This document shows, in pieces, positions 47,601 to 60,619 of a stretch of DNA of 64,000 bases. The translations under genes and the position numbers were made by a program. How positions within the stretch are numbered: the first letter of the stretch is position 1; each line of letters starts with the position of its first letter. The notes below the pieces were generated by a model, which saw only the letters and a list, made by a program, of their open reading frames with translations, was not told the DNA's origin and made no database searches. The stretch is taken from contig NW_019211458.1 of the NCBI RefSeq assembly GCF_002443255.2, forward strand, positions 12,564,578-12,628,577. The letters run 5' to 3'. The DNA comes from Varroa destructor. Lineage: Eukaryota; Arthropoda; Arachnida; Mesostigmata; Varroidae.

Positions 47601-48623
47601 GCGCCGTAGAAGAAGAAAGTTAGGCATGTGAATAACTTGGTTACCGAATATTGGCTTAAGGCAGAGCGAGAGTTTTGCGAACCTTTGCTAATCACGGTAA
47701 CGTGCTCAGGCCAGTCTGTGGTAAAGGGTTCATAGCGCCGATAAACGCGATTCGGGCCAAGAGACAGGGAGCAACCTAGAGACTTCAATTGTATAAAAAG
47801 ATCTTTTAATCAAATGACACGTCCCTTATTTACTACCCATCGTCACCAGGGGTTGGCTTCTATTAAGTACCTACTATGAACGTCTAGGTCCATAAGCAAA
47901 ATTTTACATAACATGCAAATGCGTTGCTATTCGCTCATGCGCTGGACATGCCAAGAACTAAACAGTCACGTCGTGACTCTTATTGTTAAAATGGGTCGAT
48001 ACGCAATAGATAACGAGAAGCTTAACGACGATTCAGAGTTGTATAACAATTGGATTAGGTGAAAGCGTACATTGTGTAAGATGATGCATCATCCATTATC
48101 AAGCTGGTACTTTTTGTTCCTTTTACCTCGCCACTTATGCACGAACATTACGTACACTTGACGCTGAGATAGGTCAAGAATTAACCTTACTAGCTTCGTC
48201 TGGAAAGTAAAAGATGGCAATAAAAATGGCTTATATTTTCAATGATATCTGTGTGTGCCCACAAAGTACACTAACCAAATAGAAAATCGATGGAAACTTG
48301 TAAATACTACCGGCCTAAGACAAATCATACAGGTAGTTTATTTGCGATGTCTGCGCACCTTAGCTGTTACCAGCGTTCTTAAAGTTTCTACACTTATACT
48401 AAATTGAGTCAAAAATACACGGAACTGTTAAGTGGATATCGGGCAATAGTAATCCGATATAAACGCCGTGGCTGGAATAGCATCAATGAAAATCTCTAAT
48501 CCTGCGCTGACTCATAATCTAGAGACAAAATTCTACAGGGTATTCATACGTTAGATTACAAGGCGCTTGTTGCTTCTTTACTTGTTGAATAAATAATAAT
48601 GTAAATATTGTCGTTCCATATTT
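44625..48623. other. Long non-coding stretch
   Basis: No gene recognised in about 4 kb. A TATA-like CATAAAAGGGGG near 47000 is followed about 38 bases later by TCAGTC. That is too far for a standard pair, so it is not listed as a promoter. Frames are at most about 74 codons. Confidence 0.5.
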
Positions 48624-48669
48624 AGGAAAAGGCATAGCCTGCAGAACGCTGCAGGCTATGCCTTTTCCT
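48624..48669. repeat. Perfect 21-bp hairpin with 4-nt loop
   Basis: The left arm, starting AGGAAAAGGCATAGCC and ending CTGCAG, is exactly complementary over 21 bases to the right arm, which starts CTGCAGGC and ends TTTTCCT. The loop is AACG. A 21-bp perfect inverted repeat at 4-base spacing has a chance expectation far below one in a million for this window. The lack of any mismatch suggests a recent event. The flanks do not extend the stem. It could be a template-switch duplication, a nuclease- or transposon-related site, or a functional RNA hairpin. Confidence 0.95.
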
Positions 48670-51600
48670 GCGAACGGCGAAGTATTGTTATAGCATTCAA
48701 ATTAAAAGAGATATCTGCAGGTTATCTCACCCGGTTAAAAAGACATGACCATAGCTGTATTAATATTTATGCTAAGCCATTGACATATTTCACGCCATCT
48801 TTGTCTCCGAGTGATTGCTGAACGATTGTTTCTTTCTTATGTCAACCTGTTATTCACTCAGCGCTCACGTATGGAAGGACCGTATGCTAACTGCAATACT
48901 AAGAAAATGACTCTGTTGGTAAGACCTAGTTCATATAAGAAACAATGTCATTGACAGGAATCTCTTCTCGATCGTGCAGATTTTAACTTCGCTACTTCGA
49001 CCCGGTGAGAACTTTGTCAAGCAGAAATTACCTTAACCAGTCGAGGTTTGCAGATACCTGCAAGCATTTTCGTTTACGACAAGTCCGAGCTGGTAGAATG
49101 GTTTATCTCTTCATGATATACGAACATACGGTACTAAGATGCCATCTGGTCCTTTTTACGCCCAGATGTCACGAATATCTTTTTTGTAGGTTTTCAGGGC
49201 TCTAACCAAAGAATGTTGGAAGCACTCGTCGGTCATAGCAGACTGTCGAGCACGCAAACAATCATATAGTTTTTCTTTCTCTTGTTTTCTGTTTTCTCGT
49301 TGTTTCGTTTGAAATTTGACTGAAAGACGATAAAGCATACGATCCCCAGGCGTCGAACGGTAGGTATCAAAATATGTTGAGGCTGGATATGCCGTCTGTG
49401 TTTGCTGCGGCTAAAAAGGACAAGCCCACAAGCTGACAGGAATTATCCATCCCTCGTTTATGATGAGCCGGAATGAAGGAAAAGGTTCGGCACCATTATT
49501 GTCAAAGCCTAAATAAGAGCGAAGGACAAGTTTGGATAAAGGAGAAGGACGCTTTTGGCGTATCTAGCTGGTAATGCGACAATTAGCTATTAGCGAAACA
49601 ACAAGTGAACAAATGGTAGATATATATATATATATGCTAAGATAAATCACAACGTAACCTAATTAAAATTTTGCATGCTTGTATTCAATTAGCAGCGTAG
49701 CACTGAGATAGCTGAAACTTTTTCCATTAGAATTTCCACATAACTTTTATATTTTTATTGTACGTCGCATTATTCAAAGCAATTTTTTATTTTAACCCTC
49801 CGTTAACAAAGAAGAAACAACGTCCATTCATTCTTTCAATGCTATTTTTTTGCGGTACTTTTCATCTTTAATATCGCAATCTTTCGCAAAAAAACACGTT
49901 TATTGACCTGGTTGTACGCACGGCCTGCGGTGGTTATCCAAGAGTTCTTGCCGACAAAGCTGTACCATCTCCTTCTTTCCCATGAAGCCCACCCCCTATT
50001 AGAAGCAAACGACATATGAGAGAGTACATGGTTCCATTAAGTGGTTAAATATTTTCCTGTTTGGTAGCCAAGATTTAGTTTATTATTAAATCTGTTTGTA
50101 CGTACGCAGTAATTATTACTATGTCAATCTCTCTATCAGGCACATACATACATCCGTAAATATGCACGCAGATATCTATCTAGGATAGCCTAAAGCCACC
50201 GTGCCGAACAGAGATAAATTTATAGCGGTTGTATAGGATACGCTCACTTCAGTCGCAATGCACAGCAACCGCCGCAGGTTAACGCAAAGTTAGCCGACGA
50301 TTACGACGAGCGCCTTCCATCTATTCTTCATTAGACCCAGGATAGCACCACCATTTCAATCCTATATAATGCATATAAGTATTATGAGTATGTATGCTCT
50401 GCGTCTGTAGCCCGGTATTGACCGAGAAATAAGGGGGCGGTGCAAGAGGCCAAGGTAAAACGTTGCGGTTAGTTAGATCTACAGCAGGCAGCGAGGGCAA
50501 CGAGACGTCCCTTGTTGACGGGGCTTCCAGTAGCTAGTCCATGAAATCGCTAAGAGAGCGGATATTGCATGTGAAAAGTTATTCTTGTTCTAGAGCAAAA
50601 AACTGAGCCAGACATGGTCAAGTCAACAGCAGGGTAAAACGATGAGTAGTACAAATTGTCGAAAACTTAACCAAAATGAACAAATTCAGTAGCCGTTTGA
50701 AGCCATCAATGTGAATGTGTGCAATGCGGGCAATGTTTAGAAACTTAGTGTGCATAAACATTGCACATACGGTAGGAATGCCAATTGCTGATTCTTATCG
50801 ATCCTTTACACTCAAATATGAATTTGGATTTCGTTATATTGTGGTACGTGTTTTAGCTTAGAGGATTCACGTTTGAATTTCGTAAAGCGCGCACAGCTGT
50901 AAACAAAGATCGAGTCTACTCAAATAATTTGACATAAAAGCCGTTTCGGTACACATAAACACTAAAAACACTAGCAGACGCAATGGCAAGGTTAACTTTT
51001 ATTCCTTTGATTTCTAACGATCTATTATTAACAGAGAAAAGAAACGAGTTAGAGAAAGGGTGACCTTTTGCGGGAACTCGTTAGTTCTCGTGGAGCGTTC
51101 GTGGAACTGCTATATGGCATATGCATTCGTCGTAAAGCATTTAGCAACGAGAATGAGGGTCTAATATTGGCTGGCAACATCTAGTGAAGCGCTGCGATGC
51201 GTTTGCACTGGTCAGACACACCATCCATTATGGATTGTCAGAAAAATAAAAGCTACATTAACTCGACTACGAATACGCGTGTCTCGTCGTTTGTTTATTC
51301 ATTGGTGTTCACTACAGATACAGATGATCACCTATAATTATAGGTGTAGATACGGGAAAATATCAGCTACAGACGCGCCGACGTGACACGGACTGGTCAA
51401 TTAATGAGGGCAACGAGTATGCTGGCAATATTTCGAACGCTGGTGTCATGGTCAACGTTGAAAGTAGTTGCAAGTAATATCTAATTTAATAATTACACTC
51501 ACCTAAACGGCATGTTGCGGCCGCGTAAACTTGTGCATACCTCATACAAAAACAAAATCAGTGTTTTCGCTTGCAAAACTTGCAAAGTTTTTAGCTTGGC

Positions 51601-53604
51601 TTTTAAAAACAGAAATCTCCGATCATCAATACCAACTGCATCCGTAGATAATATTTGTACGGATTACTGTCATTAAACCCGACCAGAGAGCATTAGAAGT
51701 ACGTATTATGTGAGTTTCTTTTGCAGGAATGTGATGTACTCACTAACAAATTATTCGTTTGGCGCAAAAATATATATATATATATATTTGTGCGCATATT
51801 CCAAAAGCAAAAAGCCTTGGGGCACACAGCGGAAAAGCATAATGGGAACAATGCAGGGCATTTCTTATGTAGGGACGGTCCTATTATAGCATATCATAAA
51901 CCAGGGGGAGAATCATCGTCAGTGTGTGAGGCGGAGAACCTCTGATGAAGAGGAAGGGATGGACAGGGTCGCAGAGCGCTTTTGGAATTCTAGAAATGGA
52001 GCCTGCAATTTGAAGCTAAGGCCGGATCACTGAGTCACCAGCCGCTACAGTGATAATCCGGTTTTAATGCTACTCTGTGTGTAAATCACCCATTTTATTG
52101 CGGGTATTTATTTTAACCCAATATTCGAATTACTTTTCATCCATGTCTAGACGAGGCCAGCCATTAGCACCTTGCTTTCCCTTTCACTACCCACGTGGGT
52201 ACGCCATCACCCACAATTATGTGCGAATTAGTTTGATTTAAAAATTTAAGTCAATGCGCGTGGGCAGGTCTGCAGGGGGCAACAGCGGTTACTGACGGAC
52301 GTGTAAGTTGTTCTATGTGGGACGTAAGCGGTCCTAAGGATTCTTGTCCAGTAGAAGGGCCGTAGACTAACTGACCCTTCCATAGCCATAAAATAGGGTT
52401 TCAAATCGGGCTATCTCTTCGTTTCTCCTGCTCTTCCTCATTTTCCTCCCGTTATCTCACGCTCTGTCTCCGTTGTTGTAGTAGATCGAACAACAGGAAG
52501 TACTAACCCCTAGTCATGATGCTCGTGACGGATATAGAAGTAACACGTGACGTATGCAATAGACTGCGGAGTCGCAGTCATGGCAGTAATACAGAAACGA
52601 CGGTAACCTATTTACAGTTTGCTGTGCTGATGGTCCGACGGCCTAGCGGGTTGGGGTGGCCAGTGGAGGTTGAACGACCCAGTGCGCATATGCGTCGCGT
52701 GTATGTGGCATCTTTTCTGAACGGCAACGTAGGCAGTTCCAGCTTGGGAGTCAGGGCAGTGCGACGGCCCGAATAGGGAGTAGAGGGTGGAATGTTTAAG
52801 CCAGACCATTATTAGCTTTACCAATGGGTATGGTGCTGCCTGTCCAACCGTCCGATAAATCGATTTGAGCTAATTATTAGCTGCTCTGTTACATGCCTTA
52901 ATCTTGCCCGGCCAGTCCAGTCGTTCACATTTCTCCAAGCTATCGTTCCTGCGCTCTATCTAGTGCACCGGTGTAACCATTCTCCCGCCCTTCTCGTCCA
53001 TCGTTCACTTCTGCAGAAGGAACTCGTCTCTTTTCAACAAAGTCTCCTTTCGTTAACCATATTCGGAAGCGATCCCGAGCCCTAGCCCCAGCCCCCTTCC
53101 CTCGTTCCATTTCCCTTTCTCTGTTCTCGTCTCGTTTCAATACTCCAAAGTTAATATAGTTCTTTGCAAAACAAAGCGACTGCTTGTTTTACTTCCTGTC
53201 CTTTCTTTTCTTTTACATAGTATAGCTGGCGTACCGCTGCTTGTACAGAAGGACAGCAGACGAACGGGGCGCAATACAAGCGTACCCATTACATACATAG
53301 ATTCAGTATTGTGATGAGATAGATATTGAGAAAGCAGCTTTTGGATGACGTTTGCTGTTTTATATTTAGCTATAAATCTTAGCTTCCAATATTACCACTC
53401 TGCCAGTTAGGATAGTCTATAGGGGGTATTCCTACAAAAATGATTACATGATATCTATGCTTATATTAGACAGTCGATGATAGTCAAGCTTGGAACAACA
53501 GAACTACTGGGTGATACGTTAAACTAAAGAAGTAACTAATAGGCATCTAAGATAATTTTAATATTATACAATTGTTTTTTTTGAAGATGAAGAGTACTAT
53601 ATAT
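48670..53604. other. Long non-coding stretch up to the gap
   Basis: No gene recognised. (TA)n at 49621-49635 and 51771-51788. A moderately GC-richer patch at 52.4-53.15 kb carries opposing open frames (86 and 70 codons) and a purine-rich minus frame of 66 codons. None has a known domain. Confidence 0.5.
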
Positions 53605-53704
53605 NNNNNNNNNNNNNNNNNNNNNNNNNNNNNNNNNNNNNNNNNNNNNNNNNNNNNNNNNNNNNNNNNNNNNNNNNNNNNNNNNNNNNNNNNNNNNNNN
53701 NNNN
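53605..53704. other. Assembly gap (100 N)
   Basis: Exactly 100 undetermined bases, flanked by TATAT on the left and by a 15-base TA tract (53705-53719) on the right. The size is probably a placeholder. The missing sequence is likely a longer TA repeat. Confidence 0.97.
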
Positions 53705-55078
53705 TATATATATATATATTAAGGCATTTACTCATTGTAGAGTATGTTGGACGCCGAAAGTCCCGAGATTTATCATAAAAACTCTGCGATTACTACTGCC
53801 GGTAATAATAACATGATATCAATATAGAAATGACTCAAATATACTATAATGTTTTAAGATTTAACAGATGATCCTAACCGAAAACAACTGGACGTCAAAC
53901 AAACAAGGCTGCTAAATCTACACAAAAACATGCTTGTTATTCGTTTGCGATATGGTTTGATGTTATTACCAAACTTTGCCGGAATAACGAACCTATTGAT
54001 TATTTCATATTGTGAGAAAATCCGAATTGTGTACCATATGCATCTGGTGACAGGTAGATATCGTGTGGTTATGATCTACAATTAGTGCGGATAGTGGTAT
54101 AACTACATTCACAAGATACAATATTATCAACGAGATGATGCTAGATAAGAAGAGCTTACTCAACAAGTAAAATATATATAGTAACTCATATTGCCCAGAT
54201 ACCTTCGTCCAAGACACTTTATGACAGCTTAGGCATTTCAATAGACATAAGTCGTTGCACCGATGAATTAGAAAAGAAAGCGTAGATATCGAGTTTTTAC
54301 AATTCGTTACGGACGCAGTACCGTCATTTAAAGAGATTTCGAAAATGGCGACCATATATCATCCTTACAGCCGTATTGCATAATGTAGAAAAATACGTAA
54401 ATAACTGAATAAGATGGTTGTATGCTAGAATAGAAGAAGTTGCAATTCTGCGGTACCAAATTCACCACTAGAATTGACAATAAGGAAATTCTTTGCTTGG
54501 CCTTATCGCACACTTTTACAAGATTAATCATAAGGAAACCGTATGGAAGACGTACCTGTTCACGGTGCGTCGAGGCATCTACGAAGCCACCTGTTGCATC
54601 ATACGATTACAGCGTAAAGTATCAGTCTTTTGATGAGCAACTGTTTTCTTGCGAAGATAACTTTTAGTTGGGTACGTTGAACAACGGCGCAGAAAAATTT
54701 GAGGAAAACCTTTTAATTTGTCTTGTCACCAGCTCTTCATAGCAGACCGAAAGCTCAATCATATACAATTGTCATAGGACTAAAATGGTGTTGTTAACTT
54801 TTTCTCAAATTACGAAGTGTTATCCAATTGCATTCATTATATGGCTATTCATACATGACTGCCTATCGCTTAGCACAGATCTTCGCCCGGCGACACCGGC
54901 ATCTCCTATAGGTGCTACATGACCGAAGCTGGGATGAGGCTGGCCAGTGAGTCGGCCGAGCTTCGTTTGGAGGTTCCGACCACTGTTAAAATCAGGAGTT
55001 ACTGGTCGACAGTCTAAAGGCCAAATTATAAATCTGTCCTAAGACAAAAAAAAACGATAAGCAGTCATGGGCCTGCAG
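53705..55078. other. Non-coding stretch
   Basis: A TA tract follows the gap. A 116-codon, AT-rich, hydrophobic minus frame (54005-54355) is of chance length and unrecognised. GC rises from about 54.87 kb. Confidence 0.5.
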
Positions 55079-55096
55079 CGGCGGCGGCGGCGGCGG
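55079..55096. repeat. (CGG)n triplet repeat
   Basis: Six CGG units within a GC-richer patch (about 54.87-55.33 kb). In one plus frame they encode poly-Ala, in another poly-Arg. No gene could be assigned. Confidence 0.85.
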
Positions 55097-55604
55097 CTAC
55101 CAGTAACACGGTCTCAGAATTCTACTCTTCTGCAATTTTTCGACGTCGTCGTTGTCGAAAAAGTTTTAATGACGTCTCTTATGCCCAGCCCACACAGACA
55201 GGGCGGGCAATACACCGGCCGGAGGCTTAGGGCAGCTGGACGAAGAGAAAGCCATGACGGAGAGTTCTCCTAGCCGGGGCTGGAGCCGTCGATAACGTTA
55301 GACTCGCGCGCTGCTTTGCTTCCAACCCTGCGGAAGTAGTGTATTCAAGTGACGTAAATCCGCTTCGAACCAAACCACTACAGTAGTTTAACAACAACGA
55401 CAATCTAGGTGTTTTGGCATATTTTATCGTTGCTTATGTGTCTTCTGGGCATACGTTAGGTTTCTTGATTACCTTATTAGTTAAATAATCGATAACTTGT
55501 CTCCTTGAAATGCTGATTTAGTGGCGAGAAGCTGTTGGAAACCAAACTATGTTCTATATGAGGCAACATTTATATATATAGAGCTACTTCGTTAGATACA
55601 TCGT

Positions 55605-55802
55605 TTACTTCATTTTTCGGACTATAATGGTCTGTTCAAAATTGATAAAAGCTGGGATATCACCTATCCTTCGATGGTGTATATACTTAAATGGGTCAGT
55701 TAATGCCATTAAACAATAAATCGCATCAAAATCATCGCTTAGATATATGAAGCATTGATTGTTTACGGTTATCCCTGTCTCGGAGAAGGCTAAATCCATC
55801 AC
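55605..55802 (-). other. Unrecognised 65-codon open frame, head-to-head with the next
   Basis: The frame begins at GTG-ATG and its first ATG is the second codon. It reads MDLAFSETGITVNNQCFIYL onward with mixed, non-repetitive composition. Its start lies 11 bases from the start of the oppositely directed 89-codon frame. No domain, signal peptide or membrane helix was recognised. Length is within chance, so this is a candidate only. Confidence 0.15.
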
Positions 55803-55813
55803 ATCAATAAAAC

Positions 55814-56083
55814 ATGGCTCCTAACAGATTATCAGCAAAGTTTCCCTTGTTTTTCGAACCAATTCCGGCTGATGCAAGCCGACAACTCTATGTGCTTGCA
55901 AGTAAATATATAAAAGTTGATGCATTTGAAGATGTTGACTCACTAGACGAGCAGTATACGCCCAATTCGGTATTAAGCTCCTTATTAAGCCTACAAAACA
56001 ATAAGCTCCGAAATATAACAAAGTCTTGTATTTTAAGTATTATATTGATGCTGTTAATTATCTATACTATGGAGCGTTTATGA
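55814..56083 (+). other. Unrecognised 89-codon open frame with C-terminal membrane helix
   Basis: The frame starts at ATG in a good context (AAAACATGGC) and encodes MAPNRLSAKFPLFFEPIPAD, an acidic middle (DAFEDVDSLDE) and a C-terminal hydrophobic segment SCILSIILMLLIIYTM followed by ERL. That layout would suit a small tail-anchored membrane protein. No family recognised. Random frames of this length are expected in the window, so it is a candidate only. Confidence 0.2.
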
Positions 56084-56304
56084 GGCGTCTCTTAATTCCT
56101 TTCATTTTAGAAAGCGACCGTTATAGCTAGATAAATAAGCACGAGCACATGCTTGACAATTGTATTAGCGAAGCGCAACAAACACATGCTTCAAATTCAG
56201 CCGCAGCATATCCTGCACCACATAGGATATCGATATGAAACTATATTAAAGAGTGAAACTTTGCAAAAGGTATTCACTGATTCGCTTCACTTTCACGCCA
56301 TTAG

Positions 56305-56440
56305 GGCACAATTCTACGTCCGGTATCGCCGTTAGACGTTCCATCGAACGACTGAAGGCTTGGAATCGAGTGTAGTGGAACCACGTCTCCCTAAGATTAG
56401 CAGGCAAACATGCATGTTACCCACTAAACTATCACGGGGA
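56305..56440 (-). mobile_element. tRNA-derived SINE-like copy C
   Basis: Read on the minus strand, the head is CCCGTGATAGTTTAGTGGGT (box A region), followed by ATCTTAGGGAGACGTGGTTC and then a box B form CTCGATTCC. The tail reads CTAACGGCGATACCGGACGT, differing from copy A's tail at only two positions over 20 bases. Head and tail in the same order as copies A and B, on the opposite strand, establish a dispersed family. The box B is more degraded than in B, so this copy is old. Confidence 0.72.
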
Positions 56441-58082
56441 CATGCATACCTGCTGCAAAATGAGAAATACTAGCAGGACGTAGTGTTAGCCCTTAAGGCA
56501 TCCTACCTTAATGATGAATCTCAGGGGCTTAATAACAATAGTATAAGTAATGGTTTTACATTGCAAAAACATGATGGTAGAAACAGCGATAATTATTGCC
56601 AGCAACAAACACCTTGACTCTTGCTATCTGTCTCTGAAGGCCGGTACGGCGTTGCTCGAAGGCTGCATATCCATTGATTATAGTGCTTCGACAACCATTA
56701 TGAGGCAACAGCTATCTCCATTATTTGGTTGACATCTATCCAGGAATATTTACCATGTTATATCCCCCGTCTAATCTTTTCTGCGCCCAGATGAAACGTT
56801 TTCGGATTACAGATTCCTGTTTTCCTTCCAAGATGTTAGGGCGAAGCTGAAATATTGCAGATTTTCGGGATGACTAATTTAATGTCTTATTAATCGGAAA
56901 AATCAAACGAGCTGAACTGCTGGCTTTGTTATGAGCTGTATGTAGATGCCTGTAGTGCCTTCAATCGAGGAGAGTTTATATGATCGACCATTGCATAGAT
57001 CAGCGGGTTGTTATCTGGTGCGTGTAGGTAAGTGGTAGCTGCGAAGTAAATATATGACCCTCATCTTGATTTAACTAACATACATGTCTACCTCGTTTGG
57101 ACAAGTGCGCTAAAGCGATCTGGTTATCATTTACGTCAGTTTATTATTATCGATAGCAGGCCTAAAGAACTCTTCTCGACACCTTGCCACAATAAAAATA
57201 GTTAGCAAACTTCCCATAAGAAGTTACATTAATAGTAAAGTGTCACTTGGATTTCATTCTAACGAGCGCAATAACAGTAGACAACTCATAATGAACCGAA
57301 AGCAGCACTAGCTTTTTCAATGGCCATTGCATTATACCTGATAGTTTTTTTTATCAAAAATAATGAGAAACTTTTGCCCGAATATAAATAAGCCGAGTAA
57401 CCTCTCACCATAAACTACGCGGCGTGAAAAATTACGTCGCAATATCTTTAGGTTGCACCAAAAGATTTCCGATCCAGGTTCTTTTCTCCAACCTATTCTT
57501 CAGTTATATACGCACGTGGTCGAGCCTTGTACGCGTCGGTCGGCGTCATTGTTCCACACTCCGTTTTTTCGTCATCTTTGATAACACTGATGACAGTTCA
57601 CCATCTCAAGCGTATTCACCACCTTTTTTCCTTCCTAGCTCAGCTGATATCCCGCTGACAAATTGACCTACTGAGGCAACAGTATCCGCTGGCTTTCTTT
57701 GCGGTCGATCTCCTTGACGCATGAGTCTTATTGAGGTGGGGCTTGCGCTCCGCTAGTCTTTGCTAGAATTATTATACTACGGTGAACTTTGCAGGACCGA
57801 TCGTCCTTCTTCTTATTTTTAGGAAGATTTTACTTAAAATGTATTCATTTGTTTACGATAGAGGAGGTATACCCGGTTAGAGCTTTGCCAATCGTTCAAC
57901 GCTGGGACTTAGCTTACCTGGTCTAGCCAGATTCGCATTTTCACTGAATTTGTGTGTTCGCATATTTTGCCAGTGCCAACCCGTCACAGCATCAGCATCT
58001 ATAGGCTAACTTTAACCTAACATGATGTTGCTTAGCTAGGACAACGTATCACCGAAAGCGCAACACAGACCTCACAGTATAC
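56441..58082. other. Non-coding stretch
   Basis: No gene recognised. A plus frame of 80 codons (57424-57666) is of chance length and unrecognised. Confidence 0.5.
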
Positions 58083-58640
58083 TTATATACATATGCGTTG
58101 TTTTGTCCGGCGACGGCCTAAAGCAGTGAGCCTAAAGCCGACTTGCCAGTCATTTGCGGATAGCAGCCGTCTCAACAGAAGCGCATACTTTTGCGGTATG
58201 TCTTTTGCAGCCTTATCCCATACTGCTCTTTCCCCCCAGAGCGCACTTTTCTTCTCATTCACTCTGTACCGGGCTTGTCTCCTTGCTCTCGCACAGCGTG
58301 TACATATTAAGGCCTCTGCACGACTATACAGAAGACGATAAGAACGAAGGCAAGAAGGCAGTGGGAAAGGTAGCATGTACCGCGTGTATTCTTGTTATAC
58401 GTTAGAGGCGAAGCAAGCAAAGGCTAGCCAAGGCCAGAGAAAGCAACATATTGGACCCTAAGGACATCCGACAGGAAACAGCTGCCTGTAGGGTGACTCG
58501 TTTCTTGGGGGCGACTGCTTCTGCCATTGCACTTTGCAGTACTACAACGACATCAACACTACTATGAATACTCGACTCATGCGATTCAGCGAGGAAAAAG
58601 GGCCTGAATAAACGAACGGATTGAAAAATATAAAACATAG
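58083..58640. other. GC-richer patch with minus-strand open frames
   Basis: Minus frames of 97 codons (58083-58376) and 78 codons (58402-58638) follow one another. The first includes NEKKSALWGERAVWDKAAKD. The second includes MAEAVAPKKRVTLQ and ends in a hydrophobic stretch. Opposing plus frames of about 82 codons are also open. No domain recognised, so this is ambiguous. Confidence 0.25.
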
Positions 58641-60370
58641 GTCGTCATTGTGCCATTGTACTGTATTCTACATATCTAAACAATCGTTTCGAGTGCAGAA
58701 TAGACCTACGCATAAGCCTTCTGCTATAGAAATTAGATCTCCTGATGGCTGGGTGTGCGAGTGCATATAACTTTTTATTTGTGAGATATTGCTGATGTTT
58801 CCTTAGTGTTACTGCACTTCTGAGATTTTGCCGTATAGCGGAATGGCATATTAAAGGAGCACAAAGAGCTTACCAAATACACATTTAATTACAATAGTTA
58901 ACATAAGTTTTCTTGCATTTTGAGTTTTGCCAGAGCTCGTAGATGTCCCTACTTTTATCACCCACGGCGTGCCTGTGGACTCATTACGATTCGATCCAGC
59001 ACGACAAAGCCTGTAATAAACAAAGCGGTTTTGCTTCGTGCAAAGACACATTGTGATTAGGTAAAGGTTTAATTTGCTAGTACTTAGGACATTGAAACAA
59101 ATTATTAAGTAAAAATCAGTTTATTGAGTAACATAAGATAAGACAGTCGTTATGACCACTAGGGATATGATCATAAATTGTAGGCGGATAGGACGTCGTT
59201 TCGTAGCACAGACTATCTTCATTACGTAAATGCCTAGGGGAAGAGCACCTGCAGCTATCAGCTGCAGGTCCTGCATCATCAGCGGTATACACAAACTAAC
59301 TGAATATTCTTTAATAAAAGATTATTATACTTCCACCTTCATACTTAATGAATTTCCTAGTATTATTGATACTGCTGATTGATGTAATGGACTTGCCTTT
59401 TTACGATTTTATCTAGGTAAGCAGCGGAGGCAGCATAAAAACAGCGGTTGTTATTATATATATGTTTTATTAAAAAAAAAAAAAAATTGATTTGAGTAAA
59501 GCGCATTACTAGATCTTTATGTCTGGTGTATGTGTTCTGTATATTCTAGATTTGTTTTGTGATGGTTATCGGTACTACCAATGACAGCGAAAGGTCTCTG
59601 CTCCTGCCAATCAATCCTCAACGTAAGACGAAGTCTTTAGGTAGCGCATAATACGCCGGTCTTTAATGTGAAGGTTTTAGTTTGTATAATTTGATGTAAT
59701 GTAATGTGATGAATGCAAATGGTGCACGATATCTTGAATTCCTGCGATTGTTCGAAAATTGCGAAACGGTGTTTCTATATATAGCTCTTGCGGTAAAAAA
59801 AAAGAGACATTGCTATTACTACGTGTGCATGTAATATCATTCTGTGACATTTGAGCTTGAAAGTAGAAGTGTTTACAACGTAATAGGGCAATTTAAATAT
59901 ATTTTACTTGTAATGGAAGAAGGCTCAACATTAGATATGTCAAAGTTTTACCGTAGCAGTTTATGGAGCTTGTAATGTATATCGGTCATATCCAAACTTA
60001 AAGATTACTCACTATACCGTAATCAAAAAAATGTACACTCCCCGCATACTTTCATGGCTTCTAGGATTGACGTTTCCTCTGTTCTATATTGTCTTCATTT
60101 TAAACGAAGTATGAAACTATTCGAAACCTCTGGGCAGTATAGCGATATACGTTATAGTGTCTTGCGAGTAATCATGCTAACCTTACACTGGTCTTTGAGA
60201 TTTGGCTATATCCACTAATTTGCTAGCCGCATATGATTAGTCATCTCGTAAGACAAACTTTTTAAAGTTAGCTTTTTATTTGTTTTACTCTCGGAAAGCT
60301 TAACACTACTTCGAAATACAAAGAGACAAAAGACGACTCGACCTGTATTCATGTTTTTTTTTTTTTACAA
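58641..60370. other. AT-rich non-coding stretch
   Basis: It holds a 15-A run (59472-59486) and a 13-T run (60354-60366). A minus-strand GGATCGAATC near 58990, followed by CACGCCGTG, faintly recalls SINE box B plus tail but lacks a box A, so it is not called. Confidence 0.5.
59247..59269. repeat. Perfect 10-bp hairpin with 3-nt loop
   Basis: ACCTGCAGCT, loop ATC, AGCTGCAGGT. Exact complementarity, rich in CTGCAG. Confidence 0.88.
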
Positions 60371-60619
60371 AATTGACATGGTTTACAAAACTCTTTCCAT
60401 GGAGGCGGCTTTCTATTAGCCGGTCCCAGCTAGATTTAAGACCCACATGTGGCTGGAACTATCACAAACTATTTGTATTCCAAGCCAGTACATTACACAG
60501 TATACCGAGAAAAGGAACAGCTTTATCTTCCAGCTTCCAGCCTACACTCATCCGTCTAGCCATTGTAAATCAATATCTTAGTGTGTCACCGCCCCCTTTC
60601 AATTACTGCGCTAACTGCC

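Noticed and set aside
54005..54355. 116-codon hydrophobic minus frame that looks like a membrane protein
   Set aside because: AT-rich DNA yields Leu/Ile/Phe-rich frames by composition. No ordered membrane-helix pattern or family match.
58930..59010. Minus-strand GGATCGAATC with CACGCCGTG as a possible SINE copy
   Set aside because: Only a faint resemblance around box B. Box A region and tail do not align.
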